A DNA stretch of 64,000 nucleotides from assembly GCA_026182355.1 (NCBI GenBank), contig JAPFBL010000534.1:52501-116500 (forward strand), given 5' to 3'. The notes under the pieces are model-generated. The model was not told the DNA's origin. It saw nothing but the letters and a program-made list of their open reading frames with translations, and ran no database searches. The stretch's first letter is position 1, and each line of letters opens with the position of its first letter. Below, in pieces: positions 22,843 through 32,929 of this stretch. Origin of the DNA: Hermatobates lingyangjiaoensis (Eukaryota; Arthropoda; Insecta; Hemiptera; Hermatobatidae). Position numbers and translations under genes: made by a program.

Positions 22843-23060
22843 TATACGGTGTTGGTGAGAGAGAGAGAGAGAATGAGAGACTTCGAGAGTCCTGGGGGAG
22901 GGAAGACTGAAATAGATTGAGAGAGAGAGAGAGAGAGAGAATAAATGCATTGTGTTAGTGAGAGAGAGAGAGAAATAAATGCATGGTATATTGGTGGGAG
23001 AGCGAGGCATTAAGAGTCTAGTGGAGGAGGAAGAGGAAGTGAGATAGAAAAGGATAATAA
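20800..23060 (+). repeat. Purine-rich (GA) complex minisatellite, about 2.2 kb
   Basis: Repeating blocks are GAGAGACTTCGAGAGTCCT, a G-rich run, ACTGAAATACATAGATAGA, (GA)n, and GAATGAATATACGGTGTTGG. At least 12 blocks are visible. The G-runs reach 10-12 bases. Long minus-strand frames here (up to about 500 codons of SLSLSL) are artefacts of the repeat. Confidence 0.9.
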
Positions 23061-23374
23061 ATACATAGAGTGGGTGAGGAGAGAGGGAGAGGTGCATGAG
23101 AGTAGTGGAAAAGTGAGATAGGGAGAGATGCGACCAAAAAGAGACTCGGCGAGAGGACCAAAACGAGAAATACTTGCGTGACAAAGACAGTCGATTGGAA
23201 ACTGAGTCATCATCAAAAGTGCTGAGACTGGAGCAAGTGAAAGGCGAAAGAGAAATATTGAAAACACCCTGCAAGTCACCTCGACCTTTGTTCTCTAATC
23301 CACTTAGATTCTAAACACAACACTGTATTTATACATCAAACCATATTTTTTTGTATTTTTTTGTTTCTTTTCAG
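23061..23374. other. Intron 4 tail
   Basis: GA-rich to about 23260, then a pyrimidine-rich tract leading to the exon 5 acceptor. No other feature. Confidence 0.4.
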
Positions 23375-23487
23375 CTGACACAATAGAAAAAATGATAGCC
23401 AACCTTCCAGCGAAAAGATCAACTCGAAGGGTACTTGGTTTTGAAGAAGTCGAAATCAAGACAAGAAGTCAAGCAACAATACAAAAT
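23375..23487 (+). CDS. Exon 5: linker exon
   Basis: Acceptor TTTTCAG|CT, donor AAT|GTAAAT. It takes 2 nt and ends in phase 0. It encodes DTIEKMIANLPAKRSTRRVL, then GFEEVEIKTRSQATIQN. There is no zinc ligand; the sequence is basic and probably unstructured. Confidence 0.65.
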
Positions 23488-23799
23488 GTAAATATTTATA
23501 TATATGTATATCTTGATAAGTTAAACCTATTCCCAGTCCTACCAACCGCCTTTAATATCAACAATAAAGTACACTAGTAGTAGCAGTTGCCAGCTCTGGT
23601 TCATCAAAATGGACATTTTTAGTTTTAAATTGTTGTCAACACTGGGGAAGCGATGTTTTGGCGAGAACAAGGGCATATTACCAAAAATTGATAAAAAAAA
23701 AAGAAGCATATAATTTGACTTTATTGCAATAAATTTAGTCGCTATTTTAACTCGTAAATATTGCTGTGTGTGTGTTGTGTGTTTTTATGTTACAGGCAA

Positions 23800-24240
23800 A
23801 GTTTGAAAGCTCGCGTTCTATAAAATATCAAATGAGAACTTATTTCTTACTTGTTATGCGGAGCTTCCAAAGCTGTTTGCTTCGATGGCTCGTTGTCTCC
23901 GGTTTCAGAGTGGCCTCATCTCCTAGCTTTTTGTTTAGTACTTCTCGCTCCCGCAGGAGATATAAACCTTTTGTTGATATACTTATTTCTTACTTCTTAG
24001 TTAGAGCTTCCAAAGCTCTTTGCTTCGATGACTTGGTGTCTCTGGTAAAGGTCGGCAGCTATTTGTCTGAATTTCGTGTTGGTCAGGATTCTTTTCAGAG
24101 TGGCCTCATCTCCTAGCTTCTTCTTTAATACTTCATCGCTCGCACAGGAAATGCGAACACGCGAGAAGAATATGCTCTAGACTTTCCTAGTCTAGTGGAA
24201 TAAGCAGAGTCCACATAGGGCACTCACTGTCAGTAAGTTA
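23800..24240 (-). pseudogene. Degraded LINE ORF2 C-terminus, partly duplicated
   Basis: On the minus strand the frame contains ESLEHILLACSHFLCER, the Cys/His knuckle typical of LINE C-termini, then (after a shift) DEVLKKKLGDEATLKRILTN, TKFRQIAADLYQRHQVIEAK and a stop. An in-frame stop precedes ESLEH. The 23815-23945 segment is an altered second copy of 23995-24125. Confidence 0.55.
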
Positions 24241-24384
24241 AACCGGTGTAAATATTTATTCGTCACAATATAAAGCCCGTTCGCGATCTTGCTGCAAATG
24301 TTGAGACTGACATTAAAACCGATTTGAGTAAGTGAGGATCACTTGGAGAGCCTTAAATCTCGTAGTATGTTCGTCCGGTATCAT

Positions 24385-25058
24385 AGTTCTGCTACCTGAG
24401 GTTCCACAAACTTTTAAAGCAGTTTGCAGCAGCCCTTTCTAATATATTAGGTGTTATGGCCGGAAGGCTTGGGAGCACAGCGATCAAAACAGCCCTTCTA
24501 ATATAGGAGGGTTGTAGTGGGCTTGCTGATGCGGCTAAAGGGTCGCACGTTAAAAAAGCATCGATCTGTTGTGCTTTACTCATAGAATGACTGAAAGGTT
24601 GATAGACATGATGATAAATCAAAACAGGTCAAGGGTGGAATGGTGCATCCGTGGCTCGTCGCAGCCCTTCTAATATAGGAGGGTTGTAGTGGGCTTTGCT
24701 GATGCGACTAAAGGGTCGCACGTTAAAAAAGCATCGATCTGTTGTGCTTTACTCATAGAATGACTGAAAGGTTGATAGACATGATGATAAATCAAAACAG
24801 GTCAAGGGTGGAATGGTGCATCCGTGGCTCGTCGCAGCCCTTCTAATATAGGAGGGTTGTAGTGGGCTTTGCTGATGCGACTAAAGGGTCGCACGTTAAA
24901 AAAGCATCGATCTGTTGTGCTTTGCTCATGGAATGACCGAAAGGTTGAGTGACTTGATGATAAATCAAAACAGGTCAAGGGTGGGATGGAGCATCCGTGG
25001 CTCGTCGCAGCCCTTCTAATATAGGAGGGTTGTAGTGGGCTTGCTGATGCGGCTAAAG
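24385..25058 (+). repeat. Tandem repeat, unit about 172-175 bp, about 3-4 copies
   Basis: The CAGCCCTTCTAATATAGGAG start recurs at about 24490, 24665, 24836 and 25011. Units include GGGTCGCACGTTAAAAAAGC and AATGACTGAAAGGTTGA. The array is preceded by the LINE tail GGGAGCACAGCGATCAAAAC, also at 47540, so it probably grew from a LINE 3' end. The last unit is interrupted by a hAT element. Confidence 0.75.
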
Positions 25059-25578
25059 CAGGGGTTCCCAACCTTTGTTTGCTTGGGGACCCCCTAAAAG
25101 CTACTTGTGGACCCCCACTCCCCCGGATACTTAAAAAACATAATTATACAAATTTATAAATAAATATTTGTTTTTTGGTAAATGAATATCGTTAATTATG
25201 AAATAATTTCATTACATCTACAACGCATGCCGAAATACAAAAATGTTTTTAAAACAATAACAAAATATTTCATTATTAACATTTTATAAAGTACCCTGAA
25301 ATAAATTGTAACAGAATCAATTTTGAATGTACCATAAAGAGAAGTGCAATAGAAAATTTTAAAACATTGGAATATTTTAACAAACTGACGAGGATATTAG
25401 GCCTTATATTTTAATTATGTTTGAATATTGTACGGCCAAAGCTTACTACGCTTTGATTTATTTTTGGTTTGCTGATAAATTCATTTAAACTTAACATAGA
25501 GCCCTAACCACGTGTCATGGACCTTCAGAATACTACTTTCCTCATGGACCCCCAGTAATCCTCTGTGGACCCCTTATC
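25059..25578 (-). mobile_element. Non-autonomous hAT element, right end truncated
   Basis: It begins CAGGGGTTCCCAACCTTTG right after ggctaaag in the tandem array and is the reverse-oriented sister of 39969-40494. It ends at about CTCTGTGGACCCC without the last 40 or so bp, so no target duplication can be shown on the right. Confidence 0.7.
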
Positions 25579-25619
25579 TCTTACCCCTTATTTCTTATTG
25601 TGGTTTGATCATATGATGA

Positions 25620-25850
25620 TAATCAAAACAGCTCTCTGACACTGCTCTAAAGAATAGAAGTTACCTTGCTAATGCGTCTGCTTTTTCATTACCTGGGATG
25701 ACACAGCGGCTTGGGATCTATTGAAATACAATATTCCTGTCAAACGAGAAACCGGCAAAGATAAGTGGTTTCGAATGATACGTGCCTGAATGAACGCGCG
25801 CCTGAAGCTCAGAATTACCAGTTGCAGTTTTATACTGGAGTGTTAACATT
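25620..25850 (-). pseudogene. LINE RNase H-like fragment
   Basis: The minus strand reads IPGNEKADALAR at about 25675-25710, the GNE-x-AD motif of RNase H domains in R1/I-type LINEs. Flanking frames are broken. It fits with the LINE C-terminal pieces elsewhere in the window, though not necessarily the same family. Confidence 0.5.
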
Positions 25851-26376
25851 CATAATTTCTTTTTAGACGGTTCAAACTGCAAATTAGAGACTATAAGTAA
25901 GTGTTTTTAATTACTCTATGTTTCTTCATCTATATTGAACTAAACAAACATTAATAATTATATTAATTAATTAAAAGTTGATATTTTTGTTAATAATACG
26001 AACATTTGTAGTTTTCAATGCCCTCAAATGAAAATTTTACCTTTGGTTGATATATTTTAGGTTGGTGGGGAGAAGTTTGGCTCATTTATTAATTGAAACC
26101 CCTTTTACTCCTGGTTGAGTCACATTACTGGGTCGTTTACTGCACTGTATTCAAATTCTTTAATAGTGTAGATATTTGTTGAGTGCCTGACATGGTAGAG
26201 GCTCGGGCCCGACGTATTTATTTTTCCTTTCCGAAGGACGACATGCTATATGGTTTTTCATCACCCACAAGAAATTTTTGTTGTTGTCAAAAACAAGCAT
26301 GTCCTTCTAACCCTACTGTACTAAAGGCAATAACACAATAGTTAGATCTGTTATATTTTTTTAAAAAAAAGACGGG
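25851..26376. other. Unassigned intron 5 sequence
   Basis: AT-rich, with no repeat I can match and no coding segment. Confidence 0.35.
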
Positions 26377-27281
26377 TAGAAATGTAGATCCGGGTACCCC
26401 TTGTAAATATGGCGACTTGAAATAAATCCGACATATTGAGGGTTTATGTATCGATATATTGTTCTAATTGACAAGTATATGACGTCATAAACGTAAATAG
26501 ATTGAAATTAATTAAAATGAATTTTTTTAATGCGAAATATTAAAAAATGAAGAATAAGATAATATAAAGGTTATAAAATAGAAAGGGAAGTATGAAATAG
26601 TAAAAGACAATGTGTATACGAGATACTATTATAAATTTTTTGAATGGAAATAAAAAAAAAATCCAGAAAGGGATATTATGACTAACCTCTCATCAAATCA
26701 CTAAAAAAGCTCTCATCAAATCGTCAGTATCTGAATGAACTCGTTTCCACATGTACTCCGCGAGGTACGAGTCAAACTGATCTCTGACGGTCCGATTAGA
26801 CAGACTCCTTTTTATGGCAGACCATGTTCCCTCAATTGCATTAGTATGCACTTCATTTTCAGGGTTTTTAAAATGAAGGGAATGATTGACTGTGAGATGC
26901 CTGAAGCCCTCATCTGCTAAACAATCACACGTTCCGCACTAGCACCCATCAATGGTGTAAAAAAAAACAAACCTAAAGGTTCCATACCCAAAAAAAGAAA
27001 TAAGCTGGCTACTTTGGAAGCAACGGGAAAAAAAAGAGGCACAAACTAAACCACATGGAGCGTGTAAGAAGGTTATGAAGAGGTATTTAGTTCCTGTTTT
27101 TGCCGGTAGTTTGAACAATAGACCAATTACAATGAAGGATTGCTCTGGAATATTGACATGCGGAAATAACATCGACTGACTCCAATATCAATAGTAGATA
27201 TCGATATCGATTCCCAACCGACTGTCTCCCAGCTATTAGCTAGCCGCCATGTCGGGGGTACCCGGATCTACATTTCAGCCA
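26377..27281 (-). mobile_element. Merlin-type DNA transposon with decayed transposase
   Basis: Terminal inverted repeats match: GAAATGTAGATCCGGGTACC near 26377 and its complement ending near 27281, each followed inward by a C-run and ATGGCG. The minus strand between 26960 and 26715 translates to HLTVNHSLHFKNPENEVHTN, AIEGTWSAIKRSLSNRTVRD and SYLAEYMWKR. This is the HLTVNHS...HTN-IE-x-W...K signature of Merlin/ISXO2-like DDE transposases. The upstream half is frameshifted. The whole element is about 0.9 kb. Confidence 0.75.
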
Positions 27282-27417
27282 AAAAATACGTTTTGATATT
27301 AATGTGATTAATATTTCTTTACATAAACATAATTGACTGGGAATTGTTTTAATTTATCAAAATTTATTTATATTGTTGAATTATATAATATTTGTTTATT
27401 TGCTTCATGCAGAACAG

Positions 27418-29115
27418 GCTGTTGAGGAAAAGGCAAAAGGTAACTGTAATTTGGGATGTGGGAGGTTATATAGTGGTTATCGCACTCATAAAGGTTATTT
27501 ATTTCAGCCTAGCCTGATGGGACCCATTCGTAAATCAGTGGGAAAGAAATTGATCGACACTTCAGCTGAAAAAGGGGATGTTTTGAGCAGTTTAAGGATG
27601 ATGCCGGTGAAGAAGGAAGATGAAATGCCAAGGTTAGAGATTGAAGAAGACCGAGAACCGGTTTGCAAGAGCGAAATACCGGTTTTATCGCCTGCCGATA
27701 TTATTCCAAATTCAAGTTCGTTTATTTGTGGAATTAGTTTTGTTCATGGTACCATTAAATATGAAACGCCTTCTTCAGTTACTGAAGAAACTAAAAGATT
27801 ATCTGATTTAGCTGTACAAAAAGAGATACTTAATATTCCTGACCCAAGTAAAATAAAAAGAAAACAAGTAAAAGAAAAACGGAAACGTGGAAGACCATTT
27901 GGATCGAAAAATAAAAATGCAAAAAATACACCTACTGAAGGAGTGAAAAGGAAACGCGGATGGTGGCTAAAGGAAATGAAGAGGAAATACATGGAGGAAA
28001 AAGAAAAGAACAACGAAGTGATTGAAACACCGAAAAGGAGAAAGAAGAAAAGCTTGCGATTTACTCGAGTGAAAAAACATTTTGAAAAACCAGAAGGCAA
28101 AGAGAATGATAGTAAGAGTTCAACACCTAGTAGCCAAACAGGATCAGAAAGCCCTTCAACTTGCTCTTTAGAAAGAACTCCGAGGAGTTTAAGAAGGAAA
28201 GTAGGTGGAAAGAGTCCTGCAACAAGTTCGACAAGATCTGAAGCGGAAACACTATCAGCATCGCAGCAGTCAAGTGATTCGCCCAAGTCTGTTAGCTCTA
28301 GTGGAACTGAAAAGAAGTCAAGTCCAAAAAAACTTAAAATCGAATTAGAAAAGCAAAAGAAGCTGAAATCAAAGGAAGAAGAGGAGGAGAAGAAGAAGAA
28401 GAGGAAGAAAGAGGAGGAAAAGGAAAGGAAATTGGAGGAAAAGAGGAAATTGGTTGAGGAAAGAAAGAAGAAACATAGATTGGTTGAAGAGGAGAAGAAA
28501 AGAAAGGTGGAAGAAGCAAAGAAAAAAGAAGAAGAAAAGAATAAGAAGAATTTGATGACAAGAAGGAAAAAGATGTTAGAGGAAAGGAGAAAGAGAATGA
28601 TGGAGGATAAGAGGAAAAGAATGTTGGAAGAAAGAAGAAAAAAGATGGAAAGAGAGAGGAAAAGGAGAAGAGTAATGGATGTAAGGAGGAAAGCAGAAGT
28701 GAAAGATATTGAGCAAGAGGAAAGGAGGAAAAGGCTAGTGGATGAGAAAAAGAAAAGAATGATTGAAAGGGATAGGAGACGAAGGAAAGTAATGGATGCT
28801 AAAAGAAAGACAGATGGTGATGAAGAAGAAGAAGAAGAAGATAAAAAAGCAGACTATGATGATGGAGAAGAAGAAGAAGATGTTGTAGCAGTAGAAGAAG
28901 ATTTAGACAAGAATAAAGAAGTATTAAATATTGGTGGAATGAAGTGGGAAGTTGAAGATGTTTTAGGTAGAAGTGAAGAATTGGTTAGTGTTGAAGAAGA
29001 GGTTAAACAGGAACAGGTTGATGTTGAAGTCGCACCAGTTGTGGATACTAGCAGTGCGCAGGTCTGGCCCCAGGCTACTCCGAGTCTAGGCTCTATTCTC
29101 GACTCTGTCAACAAT
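27418..29115 (+). CDS. Exon 6: AT-hook and long charged helix
   Basis: Two acceptors 5 nt apart fit CAG: 27412 and 27417. Only the second (AACAG|GCT) keeps phase 0 with exon 5. The donor is AAT|GTGAGT. The exon gives 566 codons with no stop. Residues about 8-25 hold a lone NCNLGC...H. An AT-hook core KRGRPFGSKN sits near residue 155, followed by a second basic patch KRKRGWW. From about 300 to 470 the sequence is nearly all K, R and E with periodic M/V/L (for example MLEERRKRMMEDKRKRML), predicted to be a single alpha helix or coiled coil. It then becomes acidic, with VKQE (a SUMO-type motif) near the end. Chromatin association is inferred from the AT-hook. Confidence 0.85.
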
Positions 29116-29146
29116 GTGAGTATCCTTTATTCTATATATATATATA

Positions 29147-29352
29147 TGATCAAACCACAATAAGAAAATGGGAAAACAAGACTAAGATCTTTCAACTGTA
29201 ACAAGCGGTCAGAGTCAGAGTCAAAAACTGAGTTGGGTTTTTGACTCTGACGAAGACCGCTTGTTACGGTTGAAAGATCTTTGTCTTCTTTTTCTATTTC
29301 ATATTGTAGTTTGATCATTGATTATTATTTCACGTGTTTATATATGAAATCT
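29147..29352. mobile_element. Family A snap-back element
   Basis: It starts 32 bp after the exon 6 donor, behind a short (TA)n. The antisense arm (29147-29228) and sense arm (29229-29352) are both nearly complete. The sense core is CTGACGAAGACCGC...GGTTGAAAGATC. Confidence 0.8.
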
Positions 29353-29519
29353 TTTTATTGGTATATGTAGATATAAGCATTTTCGGTTTCATGATTCACA
29401 AGAAATATAGAATAAAGCCATACCCACAAAAAAAATTTTTTTTAGAAAATTGTTTTTCACAGAACCCCATACAGTCCGTTAAAGAACCCCTGGGTTCTGC
29501 GGAACCCACTTTGAGAACC

Positions 29520-29521
29520 TT

Positions 29522-29562
<41 letters not shown>

Positions 29563-29575
29563 TATATAATGAAAA
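29520..29575. repeat. (TA)n tract
   Basis: Simple (TA)n at 29524-29569 behind a block GGGTTCTGCGGAACCC (a 6-bp hairpin). It is the probable right or left edge of a decayed element that I cannot delimit. Confidence 0.6.
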
Positions 29576-29809
29576 ATGAACTGACTCAACGTGGAAGTTG
29601 TTATTGTTGTTGTTGTGTCAACGAATACACCTGGTATAAACAATGTGTTAATAAAAACAATGAACACTACTGTACATGTTTGTTTCCTTTAATTTTTTTG
29701 TGTACTGTCGCTTGTTTTTGTTTTCTGTTAGTTAATATTCTTTAGAGGTATTTGTTTTAAGAGTTGTTTGTAGTAGTACTAATTTTTTTTTTACCACATT
29801 ATTTCTAGC

Positions 29810-29845
29810 CTTGAGAATGATGAATAATCTTCGGCGAAACGTCGT
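29810..29845 (+). ncRNA. Degraded hammerhead-like core, CUUGA variant
   Basis: It reads CTTGAGAATG...TCTTCGGCGAAACGTCG. The ACGU palindrome and GAAAC are kept; the 5' core has CUUGAGAAU like the cores at 13014-13045 and 35441-35469. It is probably a lone Penelope-like terminal relic. Confidence 0.35.
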
Positions 29846-29995
29846 CGATTAGTAAGGAGTAGTTTATCCTTGGATGAAATCCTCAAGAAATGTATTTTGA
29901 ATATCTTAGTTAGCCTGAGCAAAGCTAGACTTTAATGGATAGAGAGTGGTGCGAGATCGGAGTGATTTGAAACAATTTTTCTTTTTTTTTTTCAG

Positions 29996-30148
29996 CTGTT
30001 AAATGATTCAGAAGGGAACAATTTCTACCCCATGTCTATTCCTGCTCAATACTCTTTGGCTGATCTTCAGATGGCCATGGGGGCCTCTGATGCAGAAATG
30101 GCTGTTCTTCAGCAACTAGGTGAAGCCAGCCTTCATATGAACTCTAAG
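29996..30148 (+). CDS. Exon 7: linker exon
   Basis: Acceptor T-run plus TTCAG|CTG, donor AAG|GTGAGA, phase 0 at both ends. It encodes 51 residues beginning LLNDSEGNNFYPMSIPAQYS and containing AMGASDAEMAVLQQLGEASL, an amphipathic-looking segment. It has no known domain. Confidence 0.7.
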
Positions 30149-30529
30149 GTGAGACATCGAGTATGTATGTATGTATGTAATGTTTCTCTAAGAAAGAAAC
30201 ACATCTGTTATTTTTTAAGAATTGAAAAATAGAATTATACCCGTCCTGAATGGAAAGTGCAACACAATGATGGCACATACTTCTAAATATCGACAATTTT
30301 CTCCTGATGACGACGATTGTACAAGCAGTGCACGTTCAATGTAAATATCTTCAGTTTAAAAGATATGTAAATTTATATCTTTGTTAAATACATGCATATT
30401 GTTAATACCACTGAGGTTATTATGATTTTTATTAGAAATAAGTAAAACCGTCATACCTCGTAAGATGATCATGGAGTTGGAGCGCTTTCGGACGTTGTCC
30501 ATCTTCAATCGTAACAAATCTAAAATCAT

Positions 30530-30965
30530 TGTAGGGTAAAAATCTAATGAAATGGTCTCCACATATAAAAATGTTAATGATATAAACAACGCGTTTCGAA
30601 CACAAAGTTTTCTTCCTCAGGCATTAACTAAAAAATACAATGACACCAGAGAGTTATCTATAGTACAAAGTAAATAAGTACAAAAAGTAATATAAAATAA
30701 AATAAGGCAGAAAGTACGAACCTAAGGATGAGTGCCTCTGAAGGTTCGTACTTTCTGCCTTATTTTATTTTATATTAATTTTTGTACTTATTTACTTTGT
30801 ACTATAGATAACTCTCTGGTGTCATTGTATTTTTTAGTTAATGCCTGAGGAAGAACACTACGTGTTCGAAACGCGTTGTTTATATCATTAAAATTTTTAT
30901 ATGTGGAGACACCATTTCATTAGATTTTTACCCTACAATGAGTAAATACCACATAATAACTGATT
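30530..30965. mobile_element. Family B snap-back element, arms of about 195 bp
   Basis: The left arm (30530-30725) and right arm (30740-30935) are almost perfect complements. They carry CGCGTTTCGAACAC and GTGTTCGAAACGCG, TCTATAGTACAAAGTAAATA and AGTTAATGCCTGAGG. The outer sequence (30925-30965) is the unit that later forms the 57-bp minisatellite at 54514. Confidence 0.85.
30838..30878 (+). ncRNA. Hammerhead-like ribozyme motif, family B
   Basis: Core CUGAGGA plus an extra A, stem II GAACAC/GUGUUC with a UAC loop, GAA, stem III palindrome ACGCGU followed by U. Stem I is weak (GC/GU). Confidence 0.55.
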
Positions 30966-31019
30966 GCACTACATTAGAAATCTAAAATCCTATAGACTGT
31001 TTCATTTATATATACATAT

Positions 31020-31520
31020 AAATATTAGTGAAGTTTAAACCACAATGGAAAAAGGAAAATAATAGAAATAAATGCTCTGAGGTCTTTAATTTTATGTCAT
31101 CAGAGAACAAAACAAAGTAAAAACTGAGAAGCTAACATAAAAGTAATGGAGAATGAAGGTAACAAAACCGCTGGAAACTCAATATGACAATATAGCTTGA
31201 TAAGAAGAAATACCCTGTAAAATTAAATAGAATTATAATTCAATAATAATTAAAAGAAAAGAAAAAAAAATATTAAGCTACATTGTTTGAATCAACAATC
31301 TGGTCAGAGTTCATGTCCAAAGATACTCGTACATTTCCAAGATCACCCCCAGGTCCAATTTGCTTAACTATCCCTTGAATTAAGATAGTTTAATTCAATT
31401 TTAAGATAGTTGATATTCCTTTTAATTCAACATTGAAATTTTATTTGATTCATAAATTGAAAGGTCTCAGAGTATTTATTTCTATTGTTTTTCTTTTTCC
31501 TATTGTGGTTTAAACTTCAT
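31020..31520. repeat. Foldback with short arms and a long loop
   Basis: Arms 31025-31080 (GTTTAAACCACAATGG..AAAGGA...CTCTGAGGTCT) and 31465-31520 pair. The interior of about 380 bp is unmatched. A relative with the same AATGCTCTAAGGTCTTTC theme is at 44724-44925. Confidence 0.6.
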
Positions 31521-31569
31521 TTATTGCATAACGTGTTTATTTATTGTGATTTTTCTGCATAAATAGTAG

Positions 31570-32330
31570 TAAAAAGATTTCACATAAACACGTGAAATAA
31601 CAATCAATGATCAAACCACAATAAGAAATGGGGAAACAAGACTAAGATCTCTCAACCGTAACAAGCGGTCTTCGTCTAGAGCAGTGTTTCTTAAACTTTT
31701 TTACTTCAGGGCGCACCTATGAAACCAAACTAAAAATTTGGGGAGCATCACTGATTTTAATATAGAAAATTTAGTCCTGAGATTTGATAACAGGAAAATG
31801 ATTGGAAATTAAAATGTATATTTTTTTTTTAAGAAAAAGAAAGAGAGAGATAGACAGAGAGAGTGAGAGGGAGGGAGGGCTAGTAAAAATGAGTTAAATC
31901 CCCTAGTAAAGGCAAAGAGGAAGTATTATCCATTAATGCTTAAAGATTAAAGAAATTTACCTTCCAGTTCAAAATATCAAGTGGCCGAGACTTGACTCAG
32001 ACTTGGAAACCACATACTTGGTGTTTTCTCAAATAAATTAAAATGATGCAAAAACTAAAATATAAATCTGTTATATAAACTGAATCTTCCGTTATCTTGG
32101 AGCGCACCTGGCTACCTTCCAGCGCGCACCAAAACTGCGCCCGGGCGCACCGTTTGAGAAGCACTGGTCTAGAGTCAAATACCCAACTAAGTCAGTTGGG
32201 TTTTTGATTCTGACGAAGATCGCTTGTTACGGTTGAAAGATCTTAGTCTTGTTTTCCCATTTTCTTATTGTGGTTTGAACATTGATTGTTATTTCACGTG
32301 TTTATGTGAAATCTTTTTACATATATATAT
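31570..32330. mobile_element. Family A snap-back element split by a hAT insertion
   Basis: The antisense arm starts near 31570; the sense arm is 32175-32330. The antisense arm is broken inside its GTCTTCGTC...AGAGTCAAA block by the 31682-32166 element, with the target duplicated. Confidence 0.85.
31682..32166. mobile_element. Non-autonomous hAT element with 8-bp target duplication
   Basis: It begins CAGTGTTTCTTAAACTTTTT and ends GTTTGAGAAGCACTG. The duplicated target gtctagag flanks both sides exactly. The interior is non-coding, with GGGCGCACC blocks at both ends. It is younger than the family A copy it interrupts. Confidence 0.9.
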
Positions 32331-32334
32331 CTGA

Positions 32335-32545
32335 TAAACGAAATATAGTCCGGCAGGACAGATTAGACATAGAATAAACTGTGACCAAAAGAAAGAAACA
32401 TAACAAAGACTCACTTTTCAATATTCGACCGCCATAACGGTCGAAATATTGAAAAGGGAGTCGTTGTTATGTTTCTTTCTATGGGTCATAGTTTATTTTA
32501 AGTGCTATCAGTCCTTCTGGGTCGTATATCGTTTAACACACACAT
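32335..32545. mobile_element. Snap-back element with TCGAAATATTGAAAAG core
   Basis: Arms around GACCGCCATAACGGTCG pair: AAGAAAGAAACATAACAAAG on the left and TGTTATGTTTCTTTCT on the right. The left edge GTCCGGCAGGAC... pairs weakly with GTCCTTCTGG. The core is collapsed and no CUGA remains. Confidence 0.65.
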
Positions 32546-32564
32546 ATGTATTTCTAACAAGATT

Positions 32565-32860
32565 TCATATAAACACGTGAAATAACAATCAATGATCAAA
32601 CCATTGGTTTTTCTTTGTTTGATCACTCATATGTATTTTGAGGTAAAATGGATAAATAAGCAAAAGTCTCCACACAAATGAAGATTTATTCAACAACAAC
32701 AACGCGTTTCGAACACTTTGTGTTCATCATCAGGAAGACAAAGTGTTCGAAACGCGTTGTTGTTGTTAAATAAAACTTCATTTATGTGGAGACTTTTGTT
32801 TGTTTATCCATTTTACATAAGAATGAGTAAATACTAAAGAATTACAGATTGCACAACTAA
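32565..32860. mobile_element. Partial family A arm and family B-variant snap-back
   Basis: Positions 32565-32610 are an antisense family A end. From 32640 a hairpin carries CGCGTTTCGAACACTTTGTG and, at 32735, GTGTTCGAAACGCGTTGTTG, with arms ending TGTGGAGACTTTTG. The antisense core (32704-32732) is intact; the sense side has lost CTGATGA. Confidence 0.7.
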
Positions 32861-32929
32861 TGATTTTGATATGTATTTTGTATACTTAGGTAGTACAGCT
32901 CCGTCAATACCTACGCAGTTAAATTGTTG

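Noticed and set aside
23766..24116. 116-codon + strand frame preceded by TTACAG, as an exon between exons 5 and 6
   Set aside because: The minus strand here holds a LINE C-terminus (ESLEHILLAC), the segment is internally duplicated, and exons 5 and 6 already join in phase.
24385..25058. CRISPR-like array
   Set aside because: Direct repeats of about 172 bp with no regular spacers, in a eukaryotic intron.
27413..27417. Acceptor at 27412 for exon 6
   Set aside because: It would add 5 nt and break phase with exon 5; the acceptor at 27417 fits.
27744..29114. Minus-strand frames of 75-180 codons
   Set aside because: They are shadows of exon 6, whose K/R/E-rich codons leave the opposite strand open.
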